Assembly (NCBI RefSeq): GCF_015057185.1
Contig: NZ_SVEV01000002.1
Coordinates: 88,577-152,576, forward strand
Direction of reading: 5' to 3'
Source: Pseudobutyrivibrio sp.
GTDB taxonomy: Bacteria > Bacillota > Clostridia > Lachnospirales > Lachnospiraceae
Length of the DNA stretch: 64,000 bases
The position numbers were made by a program, and so were the translations under genes. Under the pieces are notes generated by a model. The model had not been told where the DNA came from, ran no database searches, and worked only from the letters and a program-made list of their open reading frames with translations. Position 1 is the stretch's first letter. The number at the start of each line of letters is the position of its first letter. Of the stretch, positions 18,065 to 27,198 are shown piece after piece.

Positions 18065-19090
18065 TTGGAATCATCTAAAATGAATAATAAAAAAATTATT
18101 ATTGGTATTATTCTTGCACTATTATGTATAGTTGTGGGTGTCGTATTTTTCCTATTGCGTGAGACTCCAGAGCAAAAACTTCAGAAGTATCTAGATTTGG
18201 GAGCAAAGTATGTAGAGGAAGAAGATTACGAAAATGCTATCGCAGCATATGATTCTGCTCTTGAAATTGATCCAAATCATGCTGATGCTATCGAAGGCGA
18301 AATTACAGCATATGTTGCTTGGAGTGATGTTTTAGTAGAAGCCGAAGAATATGAAATGGCTCTTGAAATCTTGAATGAAGGTTATGACAAGTTTGATGAT
18401 GATAGACTCCTTCAGGCTATAGAAAGAGTTGAGTCAGTTCAGGAAGTAGCTGATATTCATGATGACATAATAGATTTGATATATGAGGCTACTGAGCTCT
18501 GCGAAGGAGGAGATTATTTAGCAGTAGCAGAATTGCTTGCAGATAATGTTGATATTCTTTCGCAGATGAACGAAGCAGGCGTTGATAGATATCTCTATGA
18601 TGATTTATCAGTTTGCTCTGCAGGAATATACATTATCGGTGACGACTATTATTTATACGTAGGGGACTACGAGAACGGCAATCGAGAAGGAAATGGTACA
18701 TGGGTAAGCATTTACCATATGGACTATGATGGATTCGCATATGCGGTAGGTGAATGGAGTGCTGATGCTCCAAATGGCCAGCAGACTGTTACAACACACC
18801 ATGGTGAAATAGTAGCAGAGGTAAACTTTACAAGAGGTATCGAAGGCAAAGTCGTAGACGGAGTCTGGGATGGACCTGTAACTTGGTTCTTCGGTGATGA
18901 TAATAAATTTGCCGTGGACTTTGACAATGGTATAGTAGATATCATGTACACTGACAATGACACAGACGATGATAGTCCATATCATGTGGGATATTCAATG
19001 AGTGGAGATGAAGATGCTGGTGATTTGGTCTTTGGACAGGATGACATAAGTGTGACATGGGGTATACCAGGTTACGCAGATGAGTGGTAG
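18065..19090 (+). CDS. Membrane-anchored TPR protein with MORN-like repeats
   Basis: GGAGGAG (18051-18057) lies seven bases before TTG 18065; GTG 18059 is too close to it and ATG 18080 is farther. Anchor residues are about 10-32, then a TPR block (KYLDLGAKYVEEEDYENAIAAY), a helical spacer, and a C-terminal region with YVGDYENGNREGNGTW and GEWSADAPNG, which resemble MORN repeats. The tail is very acidic. It is the middle gene of a three-gene operon with two lipoproteins. Confidence 0.78.
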   Translation: MESSKMNNKKIIIGIILALLCIVVGVVFFLLRETPEQKLQKYLDLGAKYVEEEDYENAIAAYDSALEIDPNHADAIEGEITAYVAWSDVLVEAEEYEMALEILNEGYDKFDDDRLLQAIERVESVQEVADIHDDIIDLIYEATELCEGGDYLAVAELLADNVDILSQMNEAGVDRYLYDDLSVCSAGIYIIGDDYYLYVGDYENGNREGNGTWVSIYHMDYDGFAYAVGEWSADAPNGQQTVTTHHGEIVAEVNFTRGIEGKVVDGVWDGPVTWFFGDDNKFAVDFDNGIVDIMYTDNDTDDDSPYHVGYSMSGDEDAGDLVFGQDDISVTWGIPGYADEW

Positions 19091-19101
19091 GAATTTTAGT
19101 A

Positions 19102-19896
19102 ATGAATAATTTGAAAAAGAATCTCAAAACAGTAGCTGCCATGACTTTAGCGCTTGTTATCACAGCCTGCGGTGCAGCAAAGCTTGAGGACAAGCTGGAC
19201 TTAGGTAAGAAATACCTTGAAGAATTAAATTATGACGAAGCAATCGCAGCTTTTGATGAAGCCATAGAAATTGACCCAGCAAACATCGATGCTTATGTTG
19301 GTAAGGCAAAGGCATACGAAGGTAAATCTACAACAATTGACGATGTAGAGGAAAGCTTGGATACATTGCTTTTAGCATACGTTACATTGGATGACATGGT
19401 GCAGGCTACAGATGTTGAGTATACAGGTATTGATGAGTCAATGGATTCAGTTTCACTGTTAATGGGCACAATCGAGACAGAATTTACTGATGAGATTTAT
19501 CCATACTTAACACAGCTCCAAGAGGCAGAGGACTTCGACACAGTTCAAAAGTTGAAGGATAAGTACTCAGAGTACTTTGATATAAATTTCGATTACTATT
19601 TAATGCCTGCGAGTGTAACGGTTTCAGGTGTATATGTGTATATTAGTATGACTGATGGACAGGTATATTACAATCTGGATGATGCAATTAGTAATGATAC
19701 TGACGCATCTTTTGATCCCGGGATTTATCTTGATTCACCTATAACAATGCCAAATGGGGAACAGACACAAGTATTCAGCCTAGCTGGATATGATTATGAT
19801 TGGGAAGATTTAGGCTCACATATAACAATTACAGGAATGATATATCCATTCGAATTCTCAAATGGTACATCAAGGTATGGTATAGTCGAGGAATAA
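19102..19896 (+). CDS. TPR lipoprotein, paralogue of the 17115 gene
   Basis: ATG 19102 is preferred to the overlapping GTG 19084. The signal peptide ends in the lipobox ITAC. The TPR block (DLGKKYLEELNYDEAIAAF) and the following helices with EYTGIDESMDSV match the 17115 gene closely, as does the beta domain (VTVSGVYVYI, IYLDSPITMPNG, ITITGMIYPF). The Gly/Ser/Asp linker is missing, so the protein is shorter (264 aa). The gene pair points to duplication and divergence. Confidence 0.82.
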   Translation: MNNLKKNLKTVAAMTLALVITACGAAKLEDKLDLGKKYLEELNYDEAIAAFDEAIEIDPANIDAYVGKAKAYEGKSTTIDDVEESLDTLLLAYVTLDDMVQATDVEYTGIDESMDSVSLLMGTIETEFTDEIYPYLTQLQEAEDFDTVQKLKDKYSEYFDINFDYYLMPASVTVSGVYVYISMTDGQVYYNLDDAISNDTDASFDPGIYLDSPITMPNGEQTQVFSLAGYDYDWEDLGSHITITGMIYPFEFSNGTSRYGIVEE

Positions 19897-19930
19897 TGAT
19901 TATTGTGAGTAAATAAGCAGATTTAAATCA

Positions 19931-19957
19931 GGCGGTCTAGTTAGTAACTAGGCCGCC
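19931..19957 (+). terminator. Hairpin after lipoprotein operon
   Basis: GGCGGTCTAGTTA pairs with TAACTAGGCCGCC (13-bp stem with one T-G wobble), followed by TTAATCATTT. The weak T-run makes it a moderate terminator. Confidence 0.65.
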
Positions 19958-20014
19958 TTAATCATTTAAATGTATTTTGAGATTTTCATACTTATCCCTG
20001 GAAAAATAAAGCCA

Positions 20015-20266
20015 GTGTGGCATAACTCTGGAACAGTTCAGCATTGTCTACGGGTGAAATAAGAAAAAATGATGTTTGACCCGTAGTATTTAGAACGAAA
20101 TAGGAACAGAGCCACCCTAATCCAAGATGTTTACAACTAGTATATACTCATCATATAAAATATGTCTTATATCATGTCCGATAAAGCTAGAGATAATACA
20201 CACTCCCCACTAAATTTTAAAAATTTTACGTGTAGAATCCAATTAAATGGCAATATACCCGTAAAG
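20015..20266 (+). repeat. Intergenic element, copy A (two conserved hairpins)
   Basis: This fills most of the 420-base gap 19897-20317. It starts GTGTGGCATAACT. Hairpin 1 pairs CTACGGGT (20048-20055) with ACCCGTAG (20079-20086); hairpin 2 pairs TTTACG-GTA (20225-20234, one mismatch) with TACCCGTAAA (20256-20265). The same layout recurs at 32403-32643 with changed but still pairing stem bases. In all four stems TACG and CGTA are 33 bases apart. It ends 52 bases before the truncated TPR gene at 20318. Role unknown: leader RNA, DNA-binding sites or a small non-autonomous element. Confidence 0.6.
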
Positions 20267-20317
20267 TTTGCAAAACACATAATAATGACGAATCAAAGAT
20301 ATAGAATAGGAGTATTA

Positions 20318-20437
20318 ATGGACACAGCATATTTAAATGAGGGCAATATGCCTGAGGACAAAAAGAAGAATAAAAAAAGCAAATATTGCTATAGCTTGCA
20401 CCTGAAGTTGTCCCTTGCTATAATCAAAATATATTAG
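20318..20437 (+). pseudogene. 5' remnant of a TPR membrane protein gene
   Basis: AATAGGAGTATTAATG and the first 18-20 codons (MDTAYLNEGNMPEDKKKNKK) match the starts of the intact genes at 27217 and 29244 almost exactly. After about 20375-20385 the similarity is lost and the frame stops at codon 40, before any TPR. The break lies next to the promoter of the GC-richer MATE/NRPS island, so the island probably arrived here or removed the rest of the gene. Confidence 0.8.
20396..20424 (+). promoter_or_regulatory. Predicted sigma-A promoter of the MATE-NRPS operon
   Basis: TTGCAC (20396-20401) and TATAAT (20419-20424) are separated by exactly 17 bases. The expected start point is near 20431, giving a leader of about 50 bases before ATG 20484. 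The promoter overlaps the end of the truncated TPR gene. Confidence 0.65.
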
Positions 20438-20483
20438 ACATCTATGTCACTTCTGATAATTTTTTGTTTTTTCATAGTGTAAT

Positions 20484-22217
20484 ATGGTTTCAGTAAAACA
20501 TGACAGTATGGGTACAAAAATGATTAATGACGACAAAAGTGAAAGAGCGTTTATAAGAAATGGATATGTCAGATATATAACCCCGTCTGTGTTTGCCATG
20601 GTCTTCGGCCAGCTCGCCCCTCTTGTGGATTCCGTGTGCGTGTCGGCTAAACTGGGGGATACAGCGTTATCCGCATTTTCTACCGTCTCTCCCGTTTATT
20701 ATTTCTTTAACATCATCGCTGTGCTGGGCGGTATGGGAGGAGGCATCGGTATTGCCAAAGCATCAGGAGCAGGTGAGAAGAAAAGAGCTGCAAGGATGTT
20801 TACGAAGGCAATAATCTGGACCGCCGTTGCAGCAATAATTCTTAGCATACTCTGCATAATTTTCATCAATCCACTCTTATTTGTTTTGTGTGCAACCGAG
20901 GATAATCTCGGATATGCAAGGGAATATTTGATTGTACTACTTTCTGGAATGGTCTTCTATGTTCTGGAGTTTGCCGGAGCATATGTCTTGGTGGACGATA
21001 ACGATCCGAATCTTGCTATGGCCGGCGGTATCGTGATGGGCGTTGTTAATATGGTTATTGACTATGTCGGCCTGTTTGTCCTTGAACAGGGGATATGGGT
21101 GACTGCATTCGGCTCCATTTTCGGTGCCTTTTGCGGTATATGTGTATTTCTGCTGCATTTACGAAATAAGGATAGTTTGTGCAGATTTGTATACGAAAGG
21201 TGCCACAATGATGACCTGAGTTTAAAGGAGATAATCATGCCGGGTACGCCCGAAGCGCTGATGTATCTCATCATAGTATTTCAGGTTCTGTCAGGTAATT
21301 TTGTTCTGAGCCAGAATATCGGAACAAGTGGACTTGGTAATGCTGCAATCATAGAAAACCTTGAACTTATCGCAACCATTGTCATTGCGGGCGTAAGCGA
21401 AGCGGTGATGCCTCTTGCAGCATCATATTACGGGGAACGTAATGAACACGGATTAAGACTTGTCAAACGTTTTGCTCTGATATCAGGGGTAACGCTTCTA
21501 TTCCCACTCATTCTGTCTCTCCTCATTTATCCACAGTGGCTGATGATTGTATTTACAATTGATAATCCAGTCATGATGGAGGTACTTCCCACATCGATCA
21601 GGATCATGTCGGTGACACAGCTTTTTGTGCTGGTGAATACCATCTTTGTGAATTATTTAAGCTCCGTGGGCGAGGAAAAAAAGGCAAACGTTTCTTTTGT
21701 AATCCAGGGCGTGATACAGATTGTGCTCACGCTGGCCCTTGCAAGTGTTATGCCGGATGATGCTCCGTGGTACGCAGCTCTCGTTTCCAATATCGTGGTG
21801 CTTGCTTACTTTGTCTTCAGATGTAAAATGCTTGGAAATCTAAAAGCTGATATCGATACTAATCAGTTCTTTATCACTGGGGGATATCCTGAATATTCGA
21901 TGATAAAAGAGTGGTCCGATAAAGCGGGCGAATTTCTGACCACAGCAGAACACGATGCAGTCTCCTCAAAACTTCTTAATCCATTTATAAATGCACTTAA
22001 TCCAGATAAAAAGCTTATGTGTTCCCTCACTGTAATTAAACGGGAAGATGGCGATAAATCTGTAATACTCAGGTACAAGGCAAAGCATGACATAACGGGA
22101 GCCGCAGATGAAGATGAGGATGAGAATGAAATAAAATATGGTGAAGTTATCTGCTCTGAGTTTAACTTTGTTAGAAGAATGATGATTAATTTTAAAGGTG
22201 ATACCAAAGAGGAATGA
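20484..22217 (+). CDS. MATE-family transporter with an extra C-terminal cytoplasmic domain
   Basis: The first 450 residues are a MATE (DinF/NorM-like) multidrug/lipid flippase-type transporter with about 12 membrane segments; SVFAMVFGQLAPLVDSV and GGMGGGIGIAKASGAG are typical. About 125 further residues (from LKADIDTNQ) are soluble and acidic (ADEDEDENE) and match no domain I know. ATG 20484 has no clear ribosome site; 20508 and 20520 are alternatives. The stop overlaps the NRPS start region, so the transporter probably exports the NRPS product. Codons are GC-richer than in neighbouring genes. Confidence 0.85.
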   Translation: MVSVKHDSMGTKMINDDKSERAFIRNGYVRYITPSVFAMVFGQLAPLVDSVCVSAKLGDTALSAFSTVSPVYYFFNIIAVLGGMGGGIGIAKASGAGEKKRAARMFTKAIIWTAVAAIILSILCIIFINPLLFVLCATEDNLGYAREYLIVLLSGMVFYVLEFAGAYVLVDDNDPNLAMAGGIVMGVVNMVIDYVGLFVLEQGIWVTAFGSIFGAFCGICVFLLHLRNKDSLCRFVYERCHNDDLSLKEIIMPGTPEALMYLIIVFQVLSGNFVLSQNIGTSGLGNAAIIENLELIATIVIAGVSEAVMPLAASYYGERNEHGLRLVKRFALISGVTLLFPLILSLLIYPQWLMIVFTIDNPVMMEVLPTSIRIMSVTQLFVLVNTIFVNYLSSVGEEKKANVSFVIQGVIQIVLTLALASVMPDDAPWYAALVSNIVVLAYFVFRCKMLGNLKADIDTNQFFITGGYPEYSMIKEWSDKAGEFLTTAEHDAVSSKLLNPFINALNPDKKLMCSLTVIKREDGDKSVILRYKAKHDITGAADEDEDENEIKYGEVICSEFNFVRRMMINFKGDTKEE

Positions 22218-22219
22218 AA

Positions 22220-25200
22220 ATGGAAAGATATCCGCTTACCCAGACACAGTTAGGAATCTATTTTGACTGGCTCAAATTTCCTGACTCCACTATCTATAAC
22301 ATACCTTGCCTTTACGAACTTGATACAGAGGTTGATATGCAAAGACTGGCAGATGCACTCTGTAAAGTTGTCGAGGCACATCCCTGCCTGTCTGTGACAT
22401 TTGAAAAAGGAGAAAACGGAGATATTTTTGCGGTAAAAAATATTCCGGCAGTTTCTTCATATCCTGTAAAGAACTATGAGCCGAAACTAGAAGAACTTGT
22501 AAGACCTTTTGATCTTCTGTCAAGGGAACCTTTGTACAGATTCGACCTGTTTGATTATGAAGGCAGAAAGAGTCTTTTCATTGATACACATCACATAATA
22601 AGTGACGGAAGTTCAATTAGTATACTTCTTGATGACATTAACGACGCATATGATAAAAAAACGTTGGCAGCCGAAAAGTACACGGGTTTTGACAGGGCGG
22701 TTGATGAAGAAAAGATGAGAAATTCTCCTCAGTACCAGGTGTCAAAATCTTGGTATGATAGCATCTTAAAAGGGTGCGACGCCGTGACCCTACCGCTGTA
22801 TGAAAAAACCGATTCAACAGAGACGATAGCAACAGACGAGCGGCAAGGAAGTATATCGGCTGAGGTGGTACGTAATTACTGTGCAGAAAACAACGTAACC
22901 ACGAACGCCTTTTTCACCTCGGCATTCGGTCTGGCACTGAAAGCATACACTGGAAGCGAAAGCGCCATATTTGCAACCATATATAATGGTAGGATTGATC
23001 CAAGGCTTGAGCGGTCAGTGTCGATGTTCGTAAAGACTCTGCCCGTACTTCTTGTTGCAGACCGCGAGAAATCGGTTCTTTCTTATGTTGAGGAATGTCA
23101 GTCTTATCTTGTGAACGCCATGGTAAATGATATTGTCAGCTTTGCTGAGATTCACAGGGATTATGGGATAAGTGCCGATGTACTATTTGCGTACCAAGGG
23201 GAGCGTAAACCGGAGATTACACTTTGCGGCGGTAAGGCATTAGAAACCGAACTCCCTGTTTCCCAGGCGAAAGCACCGTTCGGCCTTGATATAGCCTTAA
23301 TGGATGATGCAATACTGTATTCCTTCGAGTATGATCCTGCCTGCTACAGCATTTACACGATAAACGGGTTCTGTGCAACCCTCGATAATGTGATAGCGGA
23401 GATGCTGAAGAAGGAAAAGTTAAGTGACATATCTCTTGTTACAAAAGAACAAGAGGATACTATTAAGAATTTGTATGACACAGCATTTGTTGTTAAGGAA
23501 AGACCTGCATACAGATTGCTGCAGGACGCTGCTGCCGCCAATCCTTCAAAAACAGCTTTAATTGCAGCAGACAGGAGTCTAACATATGGTGAGCTGAATG
23601 AGGAAGCAAACTGTGTCGGACATATGCTTCGAGAAAACGGTGTCGCACCGGAATCGATAGTTGCTGTTGTGGCGGATAGGAATAGCTTCGCATACGTTAT
23701 GAGACAAGGCGTGTTAAAAGGTGGCGGTGCATTCCTTCCAATAGATCCGGAATATCCCCAGGAGCGTATAAGCTTTATTCTGAAGGATTCTGGAGCAAAG
23801 CTGATTATCACCGAAAATGCCATACTGGAGCGTAGAGCCCAACTGTTCGAATCTGTCAGAAGGACAGGAATCACGGTTATAAGCGTAGAAGATGCCATTG
23901 CAGAATACGATAAGTCTGATCTTAATGTCGATGTTCCTTATGATGCTCTTGCCTATGTTATATATACGTCGGGGTCAACCGGAACACCAAAGGGTGTGAT
24001 GCTTACCAACAAAAACCTCGTAAACTTTGTTGATGATAACGAGAAAAATCACGAAATCAGGGGGTATACACAGTACGGTCATACAAGCCTTGCAATAGCG
24101 GCCCTTACATTTGATTTTTCCGTCATGGAGGAGTTCGTCCCGTTAGCGAACGGGATGACGGTTGTGCTAGCAACCCATGAGGAGATAATGGATCCTTACC
24201 GTATCTCACAGCTCATGATACAAAATCATGTGGATGTTATGAGCTGTACGCCGGGTTATATTATGAACATGCTGGACATGGAGGTATTTCAAAAAGCAGT
24301 TTACGGACTTAAGGCCATTGATCTTGGAGCCGAAGCATTTCCTGCAGCATTGTTTACAAAGCTAACAGAGATAGTTCCCGATATCCATATCATGAACGGA
24401 TATGGACCTACGGAAGCGACCATAAGCTGTACCATGAAGGTGATAACTGAAAACGACAATATCACCATCGGCATGCCAAATGTTAATGTGAAGGCTGCCA
24501 CCATAGACCGTGACGGGCGACTGCAGATTCCAGGTGCCGTCGGAGAACTTGTGATTCTCGGTGACGGCGTAGGAAGAGGATATATCGGACGTGATGATCT
24601 TACGCAAAAGTGTTTTATCAAGATGCTTGGTATGAGAGCCTACAGGACGGGTGACCTTGTCAGAATCCTGCCTGATGGACAGATAGAGTATCACGGAAGA
24701 ATTGACAATCAGGTCAAGCTTCGTGGACTTCGCGTGGAACTTGGCGAGATAGAGAGCGTTCTAAACTCATACCCGGGTATCAGGTCTAGCATCGTAATCG
24801 TTGCAAAAAGAGAGACTGAATACCTGGCAGCGTACTTCACGGCGGACAATATAATTGATATTGACTTACTGAAGAAGCACCTTTCCTCTAAGCTCACAGC
24901 ATATATGGTTCCGCAGGCATTTATGCAGCTTGACGAGATGCCATTAACCGCAAACGGAAAGATTGACAAGAAATCCCTTCCAGAAATAAAGGGTACCGAA
25001 CCGAACAGGATACTCAAAAAAGCCGAAACTCGGACGGAGAAGAAAATCCTTGCACTCTTCAAGAAGACGCTGGGGCTTGAGAATATCGGTATCGATGAGA
25101 GCTTCTTCGAACTAGGAGGGACATCGCTCACAGCAGCCAGACTGATGATGGCTGCAATAACGGACAATATTCCAATTGTATTTCAGGATGTGTTTAATAA

Positions 25201-26470
25201 TCCTACGGTAGAGAAGCTGTCAAAGCTTGTGGAGGAGAAGTTCGGTGAGGAGTCTGTAGTCACGGAAGCATCAGCGGAGAAACAGGAAGAACTGGAGAAA
25301 AAAGGTGACCTGTCTGATGCTCTCAGATACAATAACGCAAGGTACGTGGATGAGATAAAACCTGGTACTCTTAAAAATGTACTCGTTACTGGTGCAACGG
25401 GATTTCTTGGCATGCATATCGTAAATGAACTCCTGTACAGTGACGTGAAAAAGATATTCTGCTTGGTGAGAAAAGGCAGGGGCCCGGTACAAAACAGACT
25501 GGCATCAACTTTCTTTTATTATTTTGATGAGTATGAGGACAAGATAAACGATGACAGGATTGTTGTCATCGAAGGCGATATAACAGATGATAAATGTATG
25601 CAGAAGCTCGAGGGACTTGATTTTGACACCGTGATAAACTGCGCTGCATGTGTCAAACATTTTGCAGATCCGGTATTTTTAAAACACATCAATGTATACG
25701 GGGTGGATAATTTAATTGCTCTGTGTACAAAAAAGAAGGCACGGCTTGTACAGATGTCCACCGTGTCGGTTGCCGGGGACAACCTAAAAGGCATGAGCGG
25801 GGAAGGTGTTCTTACGGAAGAACGTCTTGAATTCGGGCAGGATGTTGAGTCCAACAGCTATGTCTATTCCAAATATCTTGCAGAACAACATATCCTGAGT
25901 GCTATCGCATCCGGAGAACTTGATGGCAAGATAATACGTCTTGGAAATCTTATGAGTAGACATGTGGATGGTGAATTCCAAATCAATTTCCGTACGAACA
26001 ACTTTATGAACACCATAAGGGCATATGTTTTTATGAAGAGTTTTCCGATGCAGCAGATGGATGAGGTGGATGAGCTCTCACCAATAGATGAGGTTGCAAA
26101 GGCAGTTGTGCTGCTTGCTTCTGTTGACAGGAAGTTCACGGTATTTCATGCCTACAATTCACACACGATAGAAATGGGTGATATCATTGAGGCACTTAAA
26201 GAAAGTGGGTTTGATATCTCCGTAATCGATGAGACCGATTTCAACCGACGTTTGAAAGAAGCTGTGGCTGATGAAAAGCGTAATCAGTTCGTCGCACCAC
26301 TGGTTGATTATAACTTGGATGATGATGAGATCAGAAGCGAAAATGAAATCAGTAATGCGTTTACTGTAAAGGCTCTGTACAGACTAGGATTTAAATGGTC
26401 TATAACAGATAAGGATTATCTGAAGAAAGCGACAGAAATGCTGAAAACACTCGGTTTTTTTGAGAGCTGA
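22220..26470 (+). CDS. Single-module NRPS: condensation-adenylation-PCP-thioester reductase
   Basis: ATG 22220 has AGAGG seven bases upstream; ATG 22214 is closer to it and less likely. Domains: condensation (1-430) with HHIISDG (124-130); adenylation (445-950) with YTSGSTGTPKG, NGYGPTEATI, YRTGDLV, and the lysine in NGKIDKKSLP; PCP with LGGTSL (Ser about 969); NAD(P)H thioester reductase (1050-1416) with VTGATGFLG and YVYSK. Such a module should acylate or condense one amino acid and release it as an aldehyde or alcohol. My hand alignment gives a substrate code near D-F-M-S-I-L-G-I-S-K, which I cannot assign. No phosphopantetheinyl transferase is nearby. Base composition is unlike its neighbours, which suggests transfer. 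Confidence 0.9.
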   Translation: MERYPLTQTQLGIYFDWLKFPDSTIYNIPCLYELDTEVDMQRLADALCKVVEAHPCLSVTFEKGENGDIFAVKNIPAVSSYPVKNYEPKLEELVRPFDLLSREPLYRFDLFDYEGRKSLFIDTHHIISDGSSISILLDDINDAYDKKTLAAEKYTGFDRAVDEEKMRNSPQYQVSKSWYDSILKGCDAVTLPLYEKTDSTETIATDERQGSISAEVVRNYCAENNVTTNAFFTSAFGLALKAYTGSESAIFATIYNGRIDPRLERSVSMFVKTLPVLLVADREKSVLSYVEECQSYLVNAMVNDIVSFAEIHRDYGISADVLFAYQGERKPEITLCGGKALETELPVSQAKAPFGLDIALMDDAILYSFEYDPACYSIYTINGFCATLDNVIAEMLKKEKLSDISLVTKEQEDTIKNLYDTAFVVKERPAYRLLQDAAAANPSKTALIAADRSLTYGELNEEANCVGHMLRENGVAPESIVAVVADRNSFAYVMRQGVLKGGGAFLPIDPEYPQERISFILKDSGAKLIITENAILERRAQLFESVRRTGITVISVEDAIAEYDKSDLNVDVPYDALAYVIYTSGSTGTPKGVMLTNKNLVNFVDDNEKNHEIRGYTQYGHTSLAIAALTFDFSVMEEFVPLANGMTVVLATHEEIMDPYRISQLMIQNHVDVMSCTPGYIMNMLDMEVFQKAVYGLKAIDLGAEAFPAALFTKLTEIVPDIHIMNGYGPTEATISCTMKVITENDNITIGMPNVNVKAATIDRDGRLQIPGAVGELVILGDGVGRGYIGRDDLTQKCFIKMLGMRAYRTGDLVRILPDGQIEYHGRIDNQVKLRGLRVELGEIESVLNSYPGIRSSIVIVAKRETEYLAAYFTADNIIDIDLLKKHLSSKLTAYMVPQAFMQLDEMPLTANGKIDKKSLPEIKGTEPNRILKKAETRTEKKILALFKKTLGLENIGIDESFFELGGTSLTAARLMMAAITDNIPIVFQDVFNNPTVEKLSKLVEEKFGEESVVTEASAEKQEELEKKGDLSDALRYNNARYVDEIKPGTLKNVLVTGATGFLGMHIVNELLYSDVKKIFCLVRKGRGPVQNRLASTFFYYFDEYEDKINDDRIVVIEGDITDDKCMQKLEGLDFDTVINCAACVKHFADPVFLKHINVYGVDNLIALCTKKKARLVQMSTVSVAGDNLKGMSGEGVLTEERLEFGQDVESNSYVYSKYLAEQHILSAIASGELDGKIIRLGNLMSRHVDGEFQINFRTNNFMNTIRAYVFMKSFPMQQMDEVDELSPIDEVAKAVVLLASVDRKFTVFHAYNSHTIEMGDIIEALKESGFDISVIDETDFNRRLKEAVADEKRNQFVAPLVDYNLDDDEIRSENEISNAFTVKALYRLGFKWSITDKDYLKKATEMLKTLGFFES

Positions 26471-26541
26471 TTAAGATGAAAATGAAACAAGCTCTGAGAG
26501 CTGCACGGCGAGGCGTGGTTGCCTAGCATAGCAGCATCCTC

Positions 26542-26661
26542 GTTTTGATTCTAGAAAAAGACCTTGTTTTTTATAAAGTCGATGATAATAAAAAACAAGT
26601 TACTATTTACGCAGTGGTGGATCAAAGGCAGGATTACTTGAGTATCATAAGAGGATTATAA
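26542..26661 (+). pseudogene. C-terminal remnant resembling a RelE/ParE-type toxin
   Basis: An open stretch without a start encodes LILEKDLVFYKVDDNKKQV followed by TIYAVVDQRQDYLSIIRGL and a stop. The pattern (FY.VD..KK.V.IY.V.D.RQ.YL.I) is that of the last 40 residues of RelE/ParE toxins. The N-terminal half and an antitoxin gene are absent, and a stop codon lies shortly upstream in frame. It sits directly behind the NRPS gene, in the 200-base gap before the next gene. Identification is by eye only. Confidence 0.45.
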
Positions 26662-26674
26662 TACACCGAGGTAA

Positions 26675-27148
26675 TCATAATTCCAATAACAAATAAAAGA
26701 ATCCAAGAAATCCAAATATAAATACATTGCTAAACAAAGAGACTATCGCAGAGCGAACGAATCTAATTTTGCGAGGTCTCTTTATTAGTATGATAGTTAC
26801 CTTCAAAATTTCATAAGCTACCACATTAATCAGTAACGCTGTGAAGGAATACTTAAATATCGTATTTACGAATGTGAAGAATAAAAAAATGCCTACTTCG
26901 AGAATATGATCGATTTTTGGAATAGGACTCTTGCAATACTTGCATTTTCCACCATTAATGTAGAATGAAAAAATTGGCAACTGATCTGCAGCAGATAGTT
27001 TATGATTACATGCTGGGCAATAGCAATCAAAAGTAAAATACTTTTGATACGAATCTGAGACTAATCGTGATATATCAGTAGTTGCATAAGCGCTGACTAT
27101 ATAGGATGCAATTATTATTGAAATATAAATTATTGATGTCATGAACAT
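26675..27148 (-). CDS. Stand-alone prepilin-peptidase N-terminal (DiS_P_DiS-like) membrane protein
   Basis: The 157-residue product has a membrane segment, then two CxxC pairs (CPACNHKL and CKYCKSP) around DQLPIFSFYINGG, which is the zinc-binding N-terminal domain of PilD-type peptidases. More membrane segments follow, but the two catalytic aspartates (GxGD) are absent, so it cannot be a full peptidase. It could be a remnant or a separate regulatory subunit. There is no good ribosome site before ATG 27148 (next in-frame ATG at 27142). The hairpin at 26736-26784 lies inside its 3' end, which is odd for an intact gene. Confidence 0.6.
   Translation of the reverse strand: MFMTSIIYISIIIASYIVSAYATTDISRLVSDSYQKYFTFDCYCPACNHKLSAADQLPIFSFYINGGKCKYCKSPIPKIDHILEVGIFLFFTFVNTIFKYSFTALLINVVAYEILKVTIILIKRPRKIRFVRSAIVSLFSNVFIFGFLGFFYLLLEL
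26736..26784. repeat. Second copy of the AAAGAGACTA hairpin
   Basis: CTAAACAAAGAGACTA, then GCAGA, a spacer of the same length, and GCG--GTCTCTTT repeat the structure of 17036-17084. The stem is AAAGAGAC-(TA)-CGC paired with GCG-(AG)-GTCTCTTT. The loop sequences differ while arm spacing is equal. Here it overlaps the 3' end of a minus-strand gene. Confidence 0.55.
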
Positions 27149-27198
27149 AGGCTACCAAGCATTTGATTAGATGTCAATTTAAATAAAATATAAATGAT

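Noticed and set aside
20162..20317. Upstream extension of the truncated TPR gene from ATG 20162
   Set aside because: The paralogues start at the equivalent of ATG 20318 behind AATAGGAGTA; the upstream part belongs to the intergenic element.
23353..23898. 181-codon minus-strand frame inside the NRPS gene
   Set aside because: It lies opposite conserved adenylation motifs, lacks a ribosome site and gives a Ser/Ala-rich sequence without a recognisable domain.
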